From assembly GCF_917563885.1 (NCBI RefSeq), contig NZ_CAKJTG010000007.1:80398-144397 (forward strand): 64,000 nucleotides of DNA. The letters are read 5' to 3'. Source of the stretch: Pseudoneobacillus rhizosphaerae. GTDB lineage: Bacteria; Bacillota; Bacilli; Bacillales; Cytobacillaceae. Shown piece by piece: positions 8,548 through 16,629 of this stretch (positions within the stretch are counted from its first letter, which is position 1; the number at the start of each line of letters is the position of its first letter). Position numbers and translations under genes: made by a program. The notes beneath the pieces are model-generated. The model was not told where the DNA came from. It saw nothing but the letters and a program-made list of their open reading frames with translations, and did not search any database.

Positions 8548-8652
8548 TTCATCTCTCCTCTTATCAAATAAATCAACAGGACATTGACATCTCGAATATT
8601 TCAGTGGCCACTTCCATATTTAGGTACTGAACCCTGTAATATAATAGTATCG

Positions 8653-8666
8653 TAAACTATAGTTTA
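8653..8666. promoter_or_regulatory. Perfect 14-bp palindrome upstream of the Ig-like gene
   Basis: TAAACTATAGTTTA is a perfect dyad about 110 bases before the ATG at 8547. It may be an operator. Its half-site resembles that of the palindromes at 10460 and 26625, but the spacing is 2 bp larger and no promoter is correctly placed, so I do not assign it to the same regulator. Confidence 0.3.
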
Positions 8667-8778
8667 TAGGTATATTTTCCTAGCGACAAATACCTCCAAG
8701 GTTTGATAGCTCTTTGTCGAAAGGATGAAAGTATCGCCAAATCGCGGTAACATGGGAGATTTTAATTTTCTATCCATC

Positions 8779-8805
8779 AAAAAAGAACCCACAAAGAGTG
8801 AGTTC
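8779..8805 (-). terminator. Terminator of the membrane-peptidase/XRE operon
   Basis: On the minus strand GAACTCAC, a five-base loop and GTGGGTTC are followed by TTTTTT. It lies about 65 bases after the XRE stop codon. Confidence 0.65.
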
Positions 8806-8870
8806 AATCAATAGTGAAAAGTAAACAACAGTAGACAAAAATAGTCTTTCCTTATGCTTCATAATAGCCT

Positions 8871-9215
8871 TTATTTCTTTGAAAAAAGGTTATAAAGGCT
8901 CTTTAGTGTATTACCCTTTCTATAATAAACCTCTTCCTTCACTTGATTATTGATGATATTCCAAAGCTCCAGCTCTTTTTCAGTCAAGTGTTTCTTTGGA
9001 CTATCACTTTCAATAAAATGGGATAAATAATCTAATGGTATATTATAGCATTTAGATAAGTTAGCCATTATATCAAACGAAACCGATTTACGCACCCCTA
9101 TTTCAACCATACTTAAATATTGTTTCGTTATACCAATCTGATTGGCTGCATCATCTAAGCTCATACCGCGTTCTAATCTTATTTTCCGTAATTCTTCGCC
9201 TAAGAAGTTAGTCAT
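8871..9215 (-). CDS. XRE-family HTH regulator coupled to a membrane peptidase
   Basis: This 114-residue protein has an N-terminal Cro/C1-type HTH (ELRKIRLERGMSLDDAANQI, then GITKQYLSMVE; residues about 7-60) and a basic helical tail. The ATG at 9215 has AAAGGAG seven bases upstream and overlaps the stop of the membrane gene in ATGA, so the two are made together. It probably binds DNA as a dimer. By analogy with ImmR/ImmA pairs, in which an XRE repressor is removed by a HExxH protease, the neighbour may control its stability; this is inference. Confidence 0.8.
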   Translation of the reverse strand: MTNFLGEELRKIRLERGMSLDDAANQIGITKQYLSMVEIGVRKSVSFDIMANLSKCYNIPLDYLSHFIESDSPKKHLTEKELELWNIINNQVKEEVYYRKGNTLKSLYNLFSKK

Positions 9216-10150
9216 GCGTTGACTCCTTTCTTTACTTTCAATATGACGACCCAACTAACTATTCCTTCTAGCATCGTAACCAATAACTCATCTAATAAAA
9301 AATGGGATTTCCCTTTTTTATTTAAATAATAATGCAAATATTCATGGACAATCGTTTGTAGCTGTTCCGGATAATCTAGCTTCTCGTCAATCGCAATGAT
9401 GCTTTTTTTCGGATAAAACATCCCTTTTATATCTCCTAGCTCCATGAACAAAATATCAATTTTATGTTTTTGCTTGATGAGATCCATTAATTCCTGAACA
9501 TGAGTATCGGAAATCGATAATAAAGTCTTTCGACAAAAATTCAGGAAAAATAAATAAAGAAAAAAAAGAACTGTTATCATAAAAAAATTAAAATAATTAT
9601 AGAATGATAAAATAGGGAAAATAACCACTAATTTAAAGAGTATAGGCAAAATTGTATACATATAAGTGGATTGTGTTCTATTGAATTCTAAATAAAAATA
9701 TAAATTTGCTAGAATTATACTCAATATTAGTAGAAAAATAAAGGTTAAGTATCTATCTATATACGATTGTTCCGTAAATCTGTTGTAATATTCATTTCCT
9801 AATATAATGGCAATAATACCAATTGAGGTTGTAGTGAGGTGATTGAGAATACTCGTTCCCCTCTTCTTTACAATGGTAAAAACAAATCCTGTCCCAAAAT
9901 AAAACAGACTATAAAAAATAGAATTCTCATCAAAGATGAGTTGGCCAAGTACGACAATGAAAAAAGAAAACCATAATGGGGTATAAAACTTCACAAGTCT
10001 TCTCTCAAGGATAGAGATGAAACATAAGAAAACCACAAGAGCTATGTTGAAATTGGTAAATGTCTCCGGAAGTTTCATAAACTGAAAGGTTAAATAAATG
10101 GCTAATAACGGTAAAAAAAGGATCGAATACTTCATTTTAGATCCCTTCAT
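9212..10150 (-). CDS. Polytopic membrane protein with C-terminal HExxH zinc-peptidase motif
   Basis: This 312-residue protein has about six or seven hydrophobic segments over residues 5-210, followed by a cytoplasmic-looking domain with HEYLH at 269-273. The region behind it (LLDELLVTMLEGIVSW) could supply a third metal ligand. The layout of the domain (...IIAIDEKL...IVHEYLHYYL...DE) recalls ImmA/IrrE-type peptidases, here fused to a large membrane part that could be a sensor. AAAGGAGGAGTGAA precedes the ATG. It overlaps the XRE gene by four bases. It is not BlaR1-like in its visible motifs. Proteolysis is inferred only from HExxH. Confidence 0.6.
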   Translation of the reverse strand: MKGSKMKYSILFLPLLAIYLTFQFMKLPETFTNFNIALVVFLCFISILERRLVKFYTPLWFSFFIVVLGQLIFDENSIFYSLFYFGTGFVFTIVKKRGTSILNHLTTTSIGIIAIILGNEYYNRFTEQSYIDRYLTFIFLLILSIILANLYFYLEFNRTQSTYMYTILPILFKLVVIFPILSFYNYFNFFMITVLFFLYLFFLNFCRKTLLSISDTHVQELMDLIKQKHKIDILFMELGDIKGMFYPKKSIIAIDEKLDYPEQLQTIVHEYLHYYLNKKGKSHFLLDELLVTMLEGIVSWVVILKVKKGVNA

Positions 10151-10234
10151 TTCACTCCTCCTTTTGTCTTTATGTTTACATTATAAACCGCTTAATTACT
10201 ATCCTACCTATCTTTCCTTCGACGAATCTCGCGG

Positions 10235-10438
10235 GAAGCATGGGGACGCTTCTCTTACCTCACTTTTGCCTAAATAACTAGATTTTTACTAATCAAATTA
10301 TAAAAAAATCGCATGCTGGATTGAAATTACTTTCAACCACATGCGATTCTTTGATTTAAATTGGGAAGAATAAAAGTTCTTAAACGCTTAACTATCCTTT
10401 TAATGAGGCATGAGAACCGTTCTCATTCTTCCATGCCC
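10235..10438. repeat. Composite palindromic element, copy 3 (complete)
   Basis: The left arm is GAAGCATGGGGACGCTTCTC followed by CTCACTTTTGCCTAAATAA. The central hairpin is AAATCGCATG / CATGCGATT (about 10307-10350). The right arm AATGAGGCATGAGAACCG, ending near CCATGCC, is the inverted copy of the left. With copy 2 it defines the full element of about 200 bp. Confidence 0.7.
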
Positions 10439-10459
10439 CCCCAGAATTTTTCTGCATAT

Positions 10460-10502
10460 TGTTAACTAGTTTACATCACTTTCCAAATCTTCAGATTATA
10501 AT
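10460..10502 (+). promoter_or_regulatory. Crp/Fnr-type site at -41.5 of a plus-strand promoter, antisense to the regulator gene
   Basis: TGTTAACTAGTTTACA (10460-10475) is a 16-bp dyad with one mismatched pair, differing at one base from the palindrome at 26625-26640. TATAAT follows at 10497-10502. If that is the -10 box, the dyad centre is at -41.5, the class II position of Crp/Fnr activators, and there is no good -35 box, as such promoters often show. Transcription would start near 10509, run antisense through the regulator gene and reach the aminotransferase gene at 11235. Confidence 0.5.
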
Positions 10503-10506
10503 AGGG

Positions 10507-11205
10507 TTATAGTTGTTCGTTTGCTAGTTCAGCTAGTTCGTCAATATTATGAATGATGAAGTGTTTGTCTTTTTTCTCAATGTACTTTTCTTCTTCTAGC
10601 CATTTTATGTTTTTGGCGATTGTAACTCTTGTTGTTCCTAGAAGGTTGGCCATTTCTTGATGAGTGAAGGTAATGGTTAGTTTGATACCCTTGTCTCCAA
10701 AAAGTTCGCCATATTGAACGGACAATTGAATGAAAGCTGCACAGACTCTCGGCAGGGATTTCATATAACTCAGTTGCAAGGATTGGGTACAAAGTAAACG
10801 GTACTTTTTTGTTAAGAGATCTAAAGTCTGGTAAATATATTGTGGTTTTTCTGAGATGAATTCTAAAAAGCTCTTTTTCGAGATTTTTCGCAGACTCACT
10901 TCTGAGGCTGAGATGGCATTCGTTGAGTATCTAGAGTCACTGTTTAGGGTGCATTCTCCAATCACTCCATTTTTACCAATAATAGAAAGAGCCTTTTCTT
11001 CACCGTTAGGAGAAATCAGAAATAATCTGACTCTTCCTGATTCGATAATATAAAGGTACTCACCATATTCATTTTGTCTAAATATCAACTCATGTTTTTT
11101 GTAGGTTACCTTACTAGACTGTTGAAGCAACACGGACCAATCGTACGGAAGGTTATCAAACCACGGATTTAATAAATTGAACTCTTGTACTAATTCACTA
11201 TTCAA
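10507..11205 (-). CDS. Crp/Fnr-family transcriptional regulator
   Basis: This protein of about 232 residues has an N-terminal cyclic-nucleotide-binding-type beta roll (YLYIIESGRVRLFLISPNGE, GVIGE), a dimer helix and a C-terminal winged HTH with FTHQEMANLLGTTRVTIAKN. There is no N-terminal cysteine cluster, so it is not an iron-sulfur Fnr. The frame opens at GTG 11214 and ATG 11211, but the ribosome site AGAGGTG is placed best for the TTG at 11205. It is divergent from the aminotransferase with less than 30 bases between starts. Palindromes near its 3' end and before the peptide operon are the likely targets. Confidence 0.85.
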   Translation of the reverse strand: MNSELVQEFNLLNPWFDNLPYDWSVLLQQSSKVTYKKHELIFRQNEYGEYLYIIESGRVRLFLISPNGEEKALSIIGKNGVIGECTLNSDSRYSTNAISASEVSLRKISKKSFLEFISEKPQYIYQTLDLLTKKYRLLCTQSLQLSYMKSLPRVCAAFIQLSVQYGELFGDKGIKLTITFTHQEMANLLGTTRVTIAKNIKWLEEEKYIEKKDKHFIIHNIDELAELANEQL

Positions 11206-11234
11206 CCTCATCACCTCTAGGAAGGAAGATTTGT

Positions 11235-12377
11235 TTGATAAAAGACTTCGAATTTAACGAGATTTACTCCATGTTCCCAGGATTAAGTAATAAAGTAGTA
11301 TTGTCGAGTTGCTCACAGAGTGCGATTTCAACTACTGTCCTTAATGCAATAGATGCGTATAAAGATAGTTTGCTTCAGTATGGGATGGAGTGGAATCTAT
11401 GGATGGAAAAAGTTGAATCTGCTAAGGTAAATTTTTCAAAGTTAATTAATTGTGAGCCTGAAGAAGTGGCCATTTTATCATCAGTTTCGGATTGTATTTC
11501 TTCTCTTTTACATTCTCTTAAACTATCAGGTAAAGAAATTTGTCTGACAGAATTAGATTTTCCCTGTATTGGGCAAGCGGTTTTAGCTCAACAAACTAAA
11601 CAGAACTTCAAAATAAATTATGTCCCTCATCAACAATATACGATACCAATCGAAAGTTATGACGATTATATTAATTCGAATACGATATTAACGTGTGTGC
11701 CCCACGTGTCCTACTATAATGGGTTTAAGCAGGATATTAAGGAATTAGCAAGAATCTCCCACCAATACGGTTCTTTATTATTTGTCGATGCCTATCAATC
11801 TGCTGGCAGTATGAAAATTGATGTTAAGGAAATGAATATCGATATTTTAGTAACGGGAATGCAGAAATACTTACTTGGGATACCGGGGATTTCCTTTCTA
11901 TACGTGAAAAAAGAGCTAGCCGATCAACTTGCCCCCTCCACCATCGGCTGGTTTGGCCAAGAAAAGCCTTTTGATTTTAACCTAAAAGAGCTTCATTATG
12001 CTCAAGCTACTCAACGTTTTAACACTGGAACGCCACCCGTTATTAATGCCTATGCGGCTGATGCAGCCTTATCTCTCATTAACCAAATAGGTATCGAAAA
12101 AATAGAAGCCTATTTAAATGAACTTTCCGCCTTCACATTGGATCTAACAAAGGAAATGGGGTTTGAGATGGCTAGTCCCCAAGTCGTATCAATGAAAGGA
12201 CCGACCACTGCAATCCTAGTGGAAAATGCGAGCCAGGTAGAAAAACAAATGCTAAATCTAGGATTTGTTGTATCTGCTAGAAAGGATGTCATTCGAATTG
12301 CCCCTCATATCTACAATACAAAAGAGGATATTAAAAACGCCCTAACCGCTTTAAAGGGCTTCCAAACTCAAGGCTAA
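11235..12377 (+). CDS. Class V aminotransferase-family PLP enzyme
   Basis: This 380-residue protein has the NifS/kynureninase-type fold-type I layout: a cofactor region near LSSVSDC, the Asp of LLFVDAYQSAG (with an aromatic and His environment), and the PLP lysine in LVTGMQKYLLGIPG. C-terminal residues RIAPHIYNT match the substrate-carboxylate Arg of the family. It starts at TTG 11235 behind AGGAAGG. The substrate is unknown. The context (Crp/Fnr regulator and the peptide or amino-acid catabolic operon) suggests an amino acid released by the neighbouring peptidases. The 5' region is too short for its own promoter, so the mRNA probably starts inside or beyond the regulator gene. Confidence 0.75.
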   Translation: MIKDFEFNEIYSMFPGLSNKVVLSSCSQSAISTTVLNAIDAYKDSLLQYGMEWNLWMEKVESAKVNFSKLINCEPEEVAILSSVSDCISSLLHSLKLSGKEICLTELDFPCIGQAVLAQQTKQNFKINYVPHQQYTIPIESYDDYINSNTILTCVPHVSYYNGFKQDIKELARISHQYGSLLFVDAYQSAGSMKIDVKEMNIDILVTGMQKYLLGIPGISFLYVKKELADQLAPSTIGWFGQEKPFDFNLKELHYAQATQRFNTGTPPVINAYAADAALSLINQIGIEKIEAYLNELSAFTLDLTKEMGFEMASPQVVSMKGPTTAILVENASQVEKQMLNLGFVVSARKDVIRIAPHIYNTKEDIKNALTALKGFQTQG

Positions 12378-12403
12378 CTTCTTCATAGAAGTTGGCTTTT
12401 TTT
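12371..12403 (+). terminator. Terminator of the aminotransferase gene
   Basis: GGCTAACTTCT (12372-12382), a short loop and AGAAGTTGGCT are followed by TTTTTTT. The hairpin begins within the last codons. Confidence 0.8.
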
Positions 12404-12530
12404 ACTATCGGGGCTCTGTTTGTTAAACACCATTGTTTATATTCTCATTGACGAATAAATCTGACCGTGACTGATCAGCCGCTATATACGATTTACCACC
12501 TATTTGTGGGTATTATCACACATCCTCCCC

Positions 12531-12622
12531 CATTTAATCGCCTTAGCCCTTTTTCCTAAGAAGAAAATCACCTCTTTTTGGGTAGTTCCTGTATTATTGT
12601 AAAGATTTGCTGATTGGAGGAG
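12531..12622. repeat. Direct repeat, first copy (about 90 bp)
   Basis: It runs from CATTTAATCGCCTTAGCC to GATTTGCTGATTGGAG and recurs with scattered differences at 12870-12957. The second copy begins within the last units of the 21-bp array. The sequence between 12404 and 12960 holds no gene that I can support. Confidence 0.55.
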
Positions 12623-12787
12623 GCTAAGATTTGAAATTGATCCTAGATTGTAGATAATTTGGGCTAGAAGTCCAATTTTTAGCTGTCGGAGCCTCATTTA
12701 TGCTATAAAAAAAGCAAAAAATGGGCCCTGACAAATTGAAATCCCCTCTTTTAAGAGAAACCCCCCCCTCATCACCTCCTCAGTAAA

Positions 12788-12892
12788 TTTAATCGTCTAA
12801 AAGTACGGTTTAATCGCCCAAATAGGTAATTTAATCGCCTATTTCGTGAGTTTAATCGCCTAAAACCCTCATTTAATCGCCTAAGCCATTTT
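12788..12892 (+). repeat. 21-bp-period array, TTTAATCGCC core (5 units)
   Basis: Five consecutive 21-mers begin at 12788, 12809, 12830, 12851 and 12872. Each starts TTTAATCG(C/T)C and then has 11 variable bases. The period is exact. The core differs from the TTGATAA and TTATGCGCC arrays elsewhere in the window, but the unit length is the same. Confidence 0.75.
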
Positions 12893-12960
12893 CCCATAAG
12901 AAAATCACCTCTTTTGGTTAGTTCCGCATTTTGGCAAAGATTGGTTGATTGAAGAACGTT

Positions 12961-12990
12961 AAAAAAGTACCGCCATCACATGGCAGTACC
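12961..12990 (-). terminator. Terminator of the peptide catabolic operon
   Basis: On the minus strand GGTACTGCC, a short loop and GGCGGTAC are followed by TTTTTT, directly after the last gene of the operon. Confidence 0.8.
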
Positions 12991-12995
12991 TCTCC

Positions 12996-13472
12996 TTAAG
13001 CCTTATTGATAACAATACTTTGTTGGCCCTTCATATGAATAACCCTACCGATTTCCTCCAACTCTTCTAAATCCTCATCAATGATTCTGGCGAATAAGTT
13101 TCCTGGAATCCATCCGGCTGGGAAAAACGTCCGAGCATCTCTACCATAGAAAAGCCCAAAATCATAAATAGGAGTAGGAATACCTCCCCACGCATAGGCC
13201 GGCATAAAGGTAAACAAAATGTCCCCCGGTTGTGGAAAGCAAGTTAAATTTTCTTTAGCAGGTTCATGGAGTGGTGTGAGCTCGCAGCGACTAACAGGTA
13301 ATTGAATCGACACTTCCTTCCCTGTATACATCGCATGCCTTCCGGTCGTGTGTATCGGTTCTTCTTTTAACAAGTGAATAAATGCATGACTCGTGGCAGG
13401 TGCCTTCTCCGCTAAAATACACGCACGGAGTGTCACATCCGAATCCAAAAAGGTAATGGTAAATAGATTCAA
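12996..13472 (-). CDS. DUF3830-family protein (cyclophilin-like)
   Basis: This 158-residue protein has the DUF3830 features: an opening strand with RACIL.EKAP.T...F, then RHAMYTGKEV, PGDILFTF, GGIPTPIYDFGLFYG and GWIPGNLFARI. Members have a cyclophilin-like beta-barrel and often sit in operons for amino-acid or amide catabolism, with unknown activity. It starts at TTG 13472 behind AGGGGG and is the last gene of the operon, 12 bases after the oxidase gene. Its FYG..G segment may form a binding pocket; I know of no proven reaction. Confidence 0.7.
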   Translation of the reverse strand: MNLFTITFLDSDVTLRACILAEKAPATSHAFIHLLKEEPIHTTGRHAMYTGKEVSIQLPVSRCELTPLHEPAKENLTCFPQPGDILFTFMPAYAWGGIPTPIYDFGLFYGRDARTFFPAGWIPGNLFARIIDEDLEELEEIGRVIHMKGQQSIVINKA

Positions 13473-13484
13473 TGAAATAACCCC

Positions 13485-14627
13485 CTAAACCACACTTGGC
13501 TCGTAGACGAGTTTATTGGTTGCGAATCTACGATAGTGTAAGCTTGAAATATCAATACTAGGACTCTCACTCAAAATTACCGAGGATACCGTATCTCCTA
13601 TGGAGGGTGACATCATGAATCCATGCCCGCTCATCCCCACAGCTTGGTAATAACCGATTAGTCCATCTACACCCCCTAATATAGCTTGATGATCAGGAGT
13701 ACTATCATACTTACCATCTAAATGTGTTTTAAACACGACATGCTCTAACGGTGGGAAGATATCGATTCCTACCTCCGCTGCTCTTAATTGAAAATCAAAC
13801 ATGTTATAGGGTGGTTGAAGATCCTTTCCTAAGTAACTTAAGTAAATGGTCCCATCGGTTAATTGTTTCGCTGCAAACCCTTTTTCAAAAGAAACGAGTA
13901 AAGGCTCTAGCACTCGCTCCTCCACACGATTGGTATAAAGGATCCGGCGCACTTCGAATTGGATAGGTAAATCAACACCAGCTGTTTCAGCGATTTTTTT
14001 CGATCCTAAACCAGCAGCATTCACCACTCGATCTGCACTAATAGCTCCTTGATTTTGACATTGAACTCCTTTGATGACGCCATTTTCAACGACAATTCTC
14101 TCAACTGTATCATGAATGAACGTTACACCTAACCGCTTAGCCGCACTAGCAAAGCTATTCGTCACATGATAAGCATCATCAGCAAAACCATCACTTTCAC
14201 AAAAGGATGCAGCTAAAAAACTCTCTCTGTTGATACCTGGCACAATTTCCTTCGTTTGATCTGGGGTGATTAATTTAGTAGGGATGCCCAACCGGTTTTG
14301 TAAGGCAATACTCTTTTTATAAGTCTCAATCGCCTCTTCGGAGTGAAAAGTGTAGAGATAACCGACATTTCGAAATTTGATTTCGTACTCTGGCTCTAGG
14401 TATTCATTTATATTTTGAAAAAATTCGGTCGAATACTTGGCCATTAAACAATTGATTTCTGTACCCCATTGTTGACGGACACCGCCTGGGCAAATACCTG
14501 TTATATCGGATGCAATTCCATTTTTATCTATAACGAGAACATTCGTACATCCCTTTCGTGCTAAAAAATACGCAATCGTACAGCCAATGATTCCTGCTCC
14601 AATAATCACTGTATCATAATGCTTCAT
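13485..14627 (-). CDS. DAO-family FAD-dependent amino-acid/sarcosine-type oxidase
   Basis: This 380-residue protein opens with the Rossmann FAD motif VIIGAGIIGCTIAYFLA, has a mid-protein substrate/FAD segment (VVNAAGLGSKKIAE) and ends with the DAO C-terminal motif around PDHQAILGG and YYQAVGMSGHGFMMSP. The family oxidises secondary or D-amino acids (sarcosine, proline, glycine, D-amino acids) to imines. No partner alpha or gamma subunits are nearby, so it should act as a single-subunit enzyme. GAGGAGG precedes the ATG. In this operon it would oxidise an N-substituted amino acid or proline released by the M24 and M20 peptidases; the exact substrate is unknown. Confidence 0.75.
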   Translation of the reverse strand: MKHYDTVIIGAGIIGCTIAYFLARKGCTNVLVIDKNGIASDITGICPGGVRQQWGTEINCLMAKYSTEFFQNINEYLEPEYEIKFRNVGYLYTFHSEEAIETYKKSIALQNRLGIPTKLITPDQTKEIVPGINRESFLAASFCESDGFADDAYHVTNSFASAAKRLGVTFIHDTVERIVVENGVIKGVQCQNQGAISADRVVNAAGLGSKKIAETAGVDLPIQFEVRRILYTNRVEERVLEPLLVSFEKGFAAKQLTDGTIYLSYLGKDLQPPYNMFDFQLRAAEVGIDIFPPLEHVVFKTHLDGKYDSTPDHQAILGGVDGLIGYYQAVGMSGHGFMMSPSIGDTVSSVILSESPSIDISSLHYRRFATNKLVYEPSVV

Positions 14628-14639
14628 TACAATCCTCCT

Positions 14640-15614
14640 CTATTCATTATGAAGATGGCACGCTACAAAGTGAGATTCTCCTACATCCACAAGGTCGGGG
14701 ACCTCCGTTATACAACGTTCCATCACAAATGGACAACGTGTATGAAAGTGGCAGCCTGAAGGAGGGTTGACAGGACTCGGCAAATCTCCTTTTAAAATAA
14801 TTCTCTCTCTACGATGTTTAGAGCCTGGCTCTGGAATGGCTGAGATTAAAGCCTTAGAATACGGGTGTTTCGTATCTTCGAAAAAGTGATCACGGTTCGC
14901 AATTTCAACAATTCTCCCTAAATACATAACGGCAATACGATTGGAAATATGCTTGACGACACTTAAATTATGAGTAATAAATAAATAAGTTAGCCCATAT
15001 TTAGCTTGTAGGTCTTGAATAAGATTCAAAACCTGTGCCTGAACGGATACATCGAGTGCAGATACCGGTTCGTCCATGATAATGAGCTTAGGCTGGACAG
15101 CTAACGCTCTTGCAATCCCAATACGCTGTCTTTGGCCACCAGAAAACTCATGCGGATAACGGTCCATATAGGCCTCATTTAGTCCAACATCATGTAGAAT
15201 TTGCTTTACTTTTTCCATCCGTTCTTCTTTCGAAAGCTTTAGATGAATCGTCATCGGCTCTTCAATAATCTTTCGAACCTTTAATCTAGGATTTAAGGAG
15301 GCATAGGGGTCTTGAAAGACAATCTGCATGTCCTTTCGTTTGTTTTTTAGTTGTCTAGTAGAGAGTGCGGCTAGGTTTTCACCTTCTAATAAAATCTCCC
15401 CCTCCGTTGCCTCGAGCAGCTGTAGAATGACTCGCCCTGCTGTCGATTTACCACAACCAGATTCCCCCACTAAGCCAAGCGTCTCTCCCTTATTGATGTA
15501 AAAACTAATGTCATCTACCGCTTTAACAACACTTTGATTTTTCGCAAACCAAGTGTCTCCTTCAATGGTGAACCACTTTCGAAGATTCTCGACCTGCAGC
15601 AACTTCTCTCCCAT
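14640..15614 (-). CDS. Oligopeptide ABC transporter ATPase, OppF/DppF type
   Basis: This 324-residue ATPase has Walker [10 protein letters not shown], signature [10 protein letters not shown], Walker [13 protein letters not shown] and the switch His in ITHNLSVV. The C-terminal oligopeptide-transporter extension with its cysteine motif ([14 protein letters not shown]) is complete. The ATG at 15614 has GGAGG nine bases upstream and overlaps the end of the OppD gene by 53 bases. It pairs with the OppD-type ATPase on the permeases encoded upstream in the operon. Confidence 0.9.
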   Translation of the reverse strand: MGEKLLQVENLRKWFTIEGDTWFAKNQSVVKAVDDISFYINKGETLGLVGESGCGKSTAGRVILQLLEATEGEILLEGENLAALSTRQLKNKRKDMQIVFQDPYASLNPRLKVRKIIEEPMTIHLKLSKEERMEKVKQILHDVGLNEAYMDRYPHEFSGGQRQRIGIARALAVQPKLIIMDEPVSALDVSVQAQVLNLIQDLQAKYGLTYLFITHNLSVVKHISNRIAVMYLGRIVEIANRDHFFEDTKHPYSKALISAIPEPGSKHRRERIILKGDLPSPVNPPSGCHFHTRCPFVMERCITEVPDLVDVGESHFVACHLHNE

Positions 15615-16611
15615 GAGCAGTATCCTCCTTATCCCGATCATTCCAGCTTTCCGAATACATCCAACACCTAATTTGATGCTGGGAAATGCTCATCAATGGA
15701 GGTTCTTCTCTTATACACATATCGTGAACATGCTCACATCTGCCGGCAAACCGACATCCCTGTGTAATCGCTGAAGGATGAGGAACCTGTCCTTGTATCG
15801 GCGTTAAGCGTTCAACCCGATTCGATAGGCTTGGGATTGATTTTAACAAACCTTGAGAATAAGGATGCTTAGGCTCCTCGAAGAATGTATCGACATCGGT
15901 GTATTCAACAATTCTCCCTAAATACATAACAGCTACATTATCCGCTGCTTCCGACACAACCCCTAAGTCATGTGTAATTAATAGAATAGAAGTATCAAAT
16001 TGCTTCTTCAAATTTTTCATTAATTCTAGTATTTGTGCTTGAATGGTTACATCTAAGGCGGTTGTCGGCTCATCCGCTATTAATAGATCAGGGTTGCAAG
16101 CAAGGGCCATGGCAATCATTACCCTTTGCCTCATCCCACCTGATAACTGATGAGGATACTGCATAAACCTCTTTTCAGGTGATGGGATGCCGACTAATTC
16201 CAGCATATTTATCGCCTGCACCTTTGCCTCCCTCATCGAAACGCCATGGTGTAAGGTCATAACCTCCATAATTTGATTACCCACTGTAAAAACAGGATTA
16301 AGCGAGGTCATCGGTTCTTGAAAGATCATCGAGATATGTTTCCCACGAATTTTTCTAATTTGCTTATCGTTCAACTCTAGTAAATTTTGACTTTTAAAAA
16401 GAATCTCGCCATTGACAATTTTCCCATGTGGCTTTTGAATCAATTGTAGAATGGATAAGGAAGTAACACTTTTACCACTCCCGGACTCTCCGACAATTCC
16501 CAACGTTTCACCCTTCTTCAATTCAAAAGACACACCATCAACAGCGGGGGTCTCCTTGCCATCACTAAAGAAGGATGTTTTTAAGTTTTTGACCTCTAAT
16601 AGATTTTCCAT
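15562..16611 (-). CDS. Oligopeptide ABC transporter ATPase, OppD/DppD type
   Basis: This 349-residue ATPase has Walker A GESGSGKS, signature LSGGMRQRV, Walker [13 protein letters not shown] and switch ITHDLGVV. The C-terminal cysteine region is [14 protein letters not shown]. The last 30 or so residues run past the usual family end (IRCW...), because the stop lies inside the OppF reading region. AAGGGGGT precedes the ATG. It lies between the M24 dipeptidase gene and the OppF gene. Confidence 0.9.
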   Translation of the reverse strand: MENLLEVKNLKTSFFSDGKETPAVDGVSFELKKGETLGIVGESGSGKSVTSLSILQLIQKPHGKIVNGEILFKSQNLLELNDKQIRKIRGKHISMIFQEPMTSLNPVFTVGNQIMEVMTLHHGVSMREAKVQAINMLELVGIPSPEKRFMQYPHQLSGGMRQRVMIAMALACNPDLLIADEPTTALDVTIQAQILELMKNLKKQFDTSILLITHDLGVVSEAADNVAVMYLGRIVEYTDVDTFFEEPKHPYSQGLLKSIPSLSNRVERLTPIQGQVPHPSAITQGCRFAGRCEHVHDMCIREEPPLMSISQHQIRCWMYSESWNDRDKEDTAHGREVAAGRESSKVVHH

Positions 16612-16629
16612 AAATACCCCCTTATTTCC

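Noticed and set aside
12500-12697. 65-codon minus-strand frame
   Set aside because: It lies in repeat sequence, with no ribosome site and no protein-like pattern.
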